A DNA stretch of 64,000 bases from Entrophospora sp. SA101 (Eukaryota > Glomeromycota > Glomeromycetes > Entrophosporales > Entrophosporaceae): positions 3,902-67,901 of the forward strand of contig CAUDNR010000891.1 of NCBI GenBank assembly GCA_958430865.1, in the 5' to 3' direction. The notes below the pieces were generated by a model. The model was given only the letters and a program-made list of their open reading frames with translations, had not been told where the DNA came from and did no database searches. Below are positions 59,260 to 64,000 of this stretch, one piece after another (position 1 is the first letter of the stretch; each line of letters begins with the position of its first letter). The position numbers and the translations under genes are program-made.

Positions 59260-59919
59260 TGACTATGCGAGTGTATGTGGTTGGGTGTTGGGTGTTGGGT
59301 GTTGGGTGTTGGGTGTTGGGTGTTGGGTGTTGGGTGTTGGGTGTTGGGTGTTGGGTGTTAAGGGTAGTGGGAGTGGTTGCGTATATTTTCGAATGAATTC
59401 GAAAAAAATAAATCTTTAAAACTGATTGCTAAATTCAAAATTAAAGGGCGAGTAAAAAGTATTTGTATTTATACGGCAAAGTCTTATGATCTTTGGACCA
59501 CTTACCTCTAATTTCTTTTGTAAATTATTATTCATTATTATTTTTCTAATCAATTTATAATTGTTGAGTTTTTTTTTGCAAGAATTAGTGAAAAAATAGA
59601 AACTGACGATAATAAAGTTGTTTATGTATGGTATTGTTTATTGTTTGAGTGATGTAATGTTGATATTGCTGCTTTTATTATTTTTATTATTACTATTGTT
59701 AACCGTTGTTGAAACCAAAGAAGCAACAAAGGAAAAAAATTTGATTCTCATTTTTATTATATAGAAGAGGTAGGTACAAAACAACTAAATCAGTGATAGT
59801 GCTACATCGATTATTATTGAATGAAAAAAGTTATATAACAACATTAATAATAATCAATGAAATATAAATTTACAAAATTAAGAGTAAAAAAAAATATATT
59901 TAATTTTACAAATAATTGA
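59260..59919. promoter_or_regulatory. Promoter region of the CUE-Smr gene
   Basis: The interval between two minus-strand genes. A G-rich heptamer array lies at 59281-59359; the rest is AT-rich with no gene. Confidence 0.45.
59281..59359 (+). repeat. G-rich heptamer array (TTGGGTG)n
   Basis: About eleven perfect copies of a 7-bp unit, GGG tracts separated by TGTT, starting 22 bp upstream of the CUE-Smr start codon. The G-rich strand is the plus (template) strand. The spacing satisfies simple G-quadruplex rules. Confidence 0.9.
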
Positions 59920-61599
59920 TCAAGATGAAGAATTATAAACTTTTCTTAAATCATCAACTTCTACTTTAATCAAAGTAATTGGACAAAATCCATTATCATT
60001 TACAAAACGAAATATACAAGGATAACAAAACACATAACCTGAAGGAATGGCTGTTGGGTTTGTTAAATGATTATTACATAATGAACATATATTTGATGAC
60101 TGCGGAAGAGGTATTCCTTGTGGATCGGGCTAATTTATTAATGAGAAAAGAAAATTGGAACAATAATTCTTATTGTTTTTATAGTTAATGAGGAAATAAA
60201 AAATATTTACCGTGATAATTTCTGGGGGTGTTAAATCAATTCCATTATTGCCACTTTGAAGCCTTGCATATTCACTTGAATACCACCATTCCAAAAATCT
60301 GAAGAAAAATATTGACATTGGTAATAAAATTTTAATAACATCTATGCCTCTTGTGAACATATTGGTCAAAAAGTAACGACCGGCTTGAATTCTTGTTTCT
60401 GCTGGAATACCCGTTCTGGATCTCTGTTGACGTTTACGTTCATAATAATTTCTCTATACAATCATTTACATGTGGATATAATTATTTTAAATCTTGAAAT
60501 GGTAATTATGGATGATTGATTGATTATATGTGGTTTTAAACTTACATAATCTTGTTCATTCATTCTACGAATTTCGATGCCCATTAAATGTAGCCACGGT
60601 GTATAATATCGTGTTTTATCATATAAATAACAAATATTATATGATAAGATTGATCCGTGATAAAATGCATTTATCCATGGATAAAGATCTTTAAATAATT
60701 TTTTAATAAGCCTTCGTATTCTTTCTTTACGATCCAACTTGAGAATGGAAGGATTATTTGTTTAGAAGAAGATAGATAATTCAAATATTCAGATTTTTCA
60801 AATAACATGTTACTAACTTGTTGGTTGCTATTTCTCAGTTGTTGATTATCTCGTGTAAATGCAGAGCCTAACAATCTTGCTCCGACACCACCACTCACTT
60901 TCTCGTACAAAATATCCAATTTAGTTTTAATATAGGGGATTCCCACCTAATAATGATAATAACAATACGTAGGTGAATCGATGAATCTGATGAAATTGGA
61001 AACGAAAAAAAAAGAAAATCCTCGTCGCTATTTTTACCAATACAAATATTGATCTCCATACATCAACATTTCTTAAATTTTGTAAATTGGTGTCAGATTT
61101 AACTTCTTGTGAATGATGATGTCCAACTTTCAATGAACGTATTCTTTTTAGTCCATAAAAATTTTCAGCAAAAGATGCACCTAATCAATAATTATGAAGA
61201 GGTCCATCTAATTATTATTACTAATATAATTATATTGTTGCTAACAACACCGAAATAATACCGAAATCATATATATGTACCTGAATCATTTAAATAATGC
61301 CTCTCTATAAATACCATAATCAATGTGTATATTTCATCAAATTGATTTACAAGTTTAAGTAAATATCTAGGATATCTTTGTGCATACACCTTTTTACATT
61401 GTAGTTGAAATATATTTAACATTAGAAAAAGAAATTTAATAAAATTATTTTCACATTCTATTAAAAATGATTATCTTACAGATAAAACATATCTAAAAGC
61501 GGGTTGAATCAACTCTCTTAATTTTTCTTGTGCAATAAGTTCAAACAAAGAAGGTCTATAAATATCTGCACCTGAGGCAATATCACTCATAAACTCCAT
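59920..61599 (-). CDS. pex12: PEX12, peroxisomal RING ubiquitin ligase subunit
   Basis: Seven exons (61599-61480, 61389-61281, 61180-61038, 60946-60818, 60737-60546, 60453-60211, 60129-59920), 381 aa, all phases consistent and length near the family's ~360-400. The N-terminal half has the conserved [59 protein letters not shown], and [20 protein letters not shown] (~139-158). Hydrophobic segments follow ([40 protein letters not shown]). The C-terminal RING (~327-365) reads [31 protein letters not shown], a partial ligand set as usual for Pex12. It works with Pex2 and Pex10 in the peroxisomal membrane to ubiquitinate the receptor Pex5. Confidence 0.95.
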
Positions 61600-61726
61600 G
61601 TTTTAAAATGTTGATTCGGTTTAAATCTATAATAAAAATATTATTATTATGTTAACGTGATGCGCCACTGTTGTACATAACATTAGGTTGATTATCAGAA
61701 AATTTTTTGATTTTTTTAAAAAAAAT
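61600..61726. promoter_or_regulatory. Compact bidirectional promoter, PEX12 / Pol I subunit A190
   Basis: Only 127 bp separate the two divergent start codons. AT-rich; no clear TATA or named motif could be assigned. Confidence 0.6.
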
Positions 61727-64000
61727 ATGAATATTTCACATCCTCTTGGACTTCAAGCTAATTCTGTTGCATTTTCTTGCTATACACCAGAAGAATTAAG
61801 AAAATTATCAGTGAAAGAAATATTTAATCCAGCTACCTTCGATGAATTCGGTTTACCTGTACCCAGTGGGTCTTATGACCCCGCATTAGGACCTTTTAGT
61901 CAAAATTCGGTGTATGCATTCAAATAATTCTTTTCCTTCCACAATTTTATTTATAAATAAAACTCGTTTACATTCTATTTGATTTTGATTTTATATACAT
62001 ATAGTTGTGCAACTTGTTATTTGGATCAGTTTAATTGCCCAGGACACTTTGGTCATATAGAGCTTCCATGTCCAGTTTATAATCCATTATTTTTTAATCA
62101 TATTATAATTCTACTAAAAGCAATTTGTGTGAAATGTCATAGATTCAGAATTAGCGAAGTTCAGGTAACAACTAATCTCTCGATTACATTTAGATCTTTT
62201 TGAAGTCAAGAAAAGAATGATTCAATATAATTTTTTTACATTTATAGAATTTTAAATACATTGCAAAGTTAAAATTATTAAATCATGGATTACTTTTAGA
62301 ATCCAAGCAAATTGATTATATTGGCCAATCCGATTTATTTGAAGATTTTAAAAGTGACATAAAATCAAATAAAGTGATTGATGATTGTAAACAAGAAATT
62401 GGTAATTGATAATTATTATTATTTTATCTTTAATTAATAAATAATTTAATTTTAAATATAATATTTTTTTGGAATTACAGAAAACTTTTTGAATAAATCA
62501 ATGAAAAATATAAAAAATAAAAAGGATGTTTTCAAATGTTCAGCAGTTAATGCTGAAAGAAAATTAGTAATTGCAGAATTATTAGCCCAATGTAATAGAA
62601 ATAAGAATTGTCCATATTGCGATTCGTAAGATTATTTCACATATAATATTTACATTTACATTTAACATTACATTTACATTTATCTATTATTTATTAGCTA
62701 ATCAACTTGCAAAAAAAAATTTTTTTAGGCATTATCGAACATTTAAAAAAGAAGGATATTCTAAAATTTTTCTCAAACCATTACCTCTCAAAATTCAAAG
62801 ATTAGAAAGTGCAAGAAATGATGTGCCACAAAATCGTGACGCAGATGATGACATGGAAATAGATGATGAATTAGTAGGTAATGAAAAAGCAAATGATCCA
62901 AAAAAATCAAAAAAAAATTTATCACAAGAACCATTACAGTCATCGACTTTATCAAATACGGAAAACAAATACGTCACACCAGAAATAATACGCAGTCATT
63001 TTAGACAACTTTTCACTAATGAATCAGAATTATGTTCTTGTCTGTATAATATGGAAACTTTTCCAATATCCCAATTTGAATATGATAACAATAATAAAGC
63101 TCTCAGAGCTGACATATTTTTTCTTGAAGTTATTGGAGTCACCCCAGTTCGTTTTCGTCCCATATCTGTTCTTGAGGAAATGGCCATAGAAAATTCTCAA
63201 ACAATTCATTTTACCAGAATATTAAAAGCCAGAAAACAGCTATGTTATATTGCTGGTCAGTTTAGTAAAGATAAAGAAAATATTCTTGAAAATTCTGTTG
63301 ACATTAACGAATCAATTGATAATTTGATGAATTATTGGGTGAATCTACAAGATGCTGTTAATGGATTATTTGATAGCTCCAAAGGAATTTATTCAGGTAT
63401 TAAGGATCCACCACCTGGAATAAAACAAGTTCTAGAAAAAAAGGAAGGTTTATTCAGAAAACATTTGATGGGAAAACGCGTAAATTATTCTGCTCGTTCT
63501 GTTATTTCCCCTGATCCAAACGTTGATACCGATGAAATTGGAGTAAGTTTTAATCAAATATTTTTTATTTTTTTTAATAAGAAACATTTTTATGTTACAT
63601 TTTTGTTTCAAGGAAAAATTTATTAAAATTTGTTTTTGTTTATCAGATACCAATGGAATTTGCAAAAAAATTAACATTTCCTGAACCAGTGACCATCTAT
63701 AATATTAAAAGATTGAGTAAAGCTGTCACCAATGGACCAAATATATGGCCTGGTGCAACTCATATACAACATGAAGATGGCTCATTAACAAATTTATCAA
63801 TGATATCTCAAAAATCACGTAATTCAATAGGACAACAATTGCTCAATGAAGAACATAATAAATCGTCGTTTACTCAATATAGAATTAATACTCAATTTCT
63901 AAATAAAAAGGTATTTCGCCATCTTGATAATGGTGACATCTTACTTTTAAATCGTCAACCTACTTTACATAAACCTTCTATAATGGCTCATAGAGCTCGA
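61727..64000 (+). CDS. RPA190: DNA-directed RNA polymerase I largest subunit A190 (5' part)
   Basis: Exons 61727-61911, 62005-62164, 62248-62401, 62481-62625, 62729-63542 and 63647 to the window edge; ~604 codons of a protein that is normally ~1,600-1,700 aa. The start at 61727 (MNISHPLGLQANSVAF) matches the family N-terminus; the ATG at 61688 is less likely. Clamp-core zinc site: VCATCYLDQFNCPGHFGH, then PVYNPLFFNHIIILLKAICV and KCHRFRI; a second Cys cluster NCPYCDSHYR. Later RKHLMGKRVNYSARSVISPD, then PNVDTDEIGIPMEFAKKLTF and GDILLLNRQPTLHKPSIMAH, the block just before the catalytic NADFDGD, which lies beyond the edge. An acidic/Lys insert typical of A190 sits at ~285-325. It synthesises 35S pre-rRNA in the nucleolus. 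Confidence 0.96.

Noticed and set aside
59281..59359. Internal telomere repeat
   Set aside because: The unit TTGGGTG is not the expected TTAGGG, and the array is short and promoter-proximal.
1..64000. tRNA, rRNA or CRISPR features
   Set aside because: A visual search for B-box-like GGTTCRA words and for regularly spaced direct repeats gave no convincing candidate. A dedicated tRNA scan would be needed to exclude intron-containing tRNAs.

Overview
The window looks like nuclear DNA of a Glomeromycotina (arbuscular mycorrhizal) fungus, most likely a Rhizophagus-like species. It is very AT-rich, with genes holding short GT-AG introns (about 55-340 nt) and many Asn homopolymers. The gene types fit too: a BTB-BACK-TLDc protein, an F-box relic, an ML-domain relic, and DNA transposon debris across about half the window. 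The species call is inference from gene content; no search was run.

Left part (1-45,510) is a repeat-dominated accessory region. Its main feature is an ~11 kb segmental duplication: 2,452-14,004 repeats 31,313-42,310 almost base for base, with only homopolymer differences at the places I compared. Each copy carries (i) a secreted Cys-rich, Asn-run, probably GPI-anchored protein, (ii) a five-exon MAF1 gene (repressor of RNA polymerase III), and (iii) a gene for a low-complexity protein with repeated Asp/Asn-x-Trp motifs. The third gene is complete in the right copy (three exons, 40,817-43,101). In the left copy it has lost its 5' end and gained an in-frame 555-bp tandem duplication. The left copy is bracketed by a 1.2-kb direct repeat (1,258-2,451 and 15,034-16,224); the downstream repeat leads into a broken F-box gene. 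This could be a real recent duplication or an assembly artefact, and the sequence alone cannot decide.

DNA transposons with readable ends: an 1,806-bp Tc1-like element with ~340-bp inverted repeats and a dead transposase (43,703-45,508); a 1,115-bp hAT-like element with a perfect 8-bp target duplication inside an ML-domain gene relic (26,128-27,242); an older hAT-like element with amplified subterminal repeats (24,617-25,346); a TA-flanked 679-bp non-autonomous element in each segmental copy; and a pogo/Tigger-like family with a 991-bp member and a 151-bp derivative in an intron.

Right part (46,879-64,000) is ordinary gene-dense sequence: a rhomboid protease, a probable NTF2-like (SigF-like) protein, an unrecognised Ser-rich protein, a BTB-BACK-TLDc protein, a probable RPA-interacting protein, a U1A/U2B''-type snRNP protein, a CUE-CUE-DUF1771-Smr protein with a GC-AG intron, PEX12, and the 5' ~60 kDa of RNA polymerase I subunit A190, which runs off the right edge. 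PEX12 and A190 are divergent and share a 127-bp promoter. Exon structures were derived by hand from splice sites, phase continuity and family similarity.
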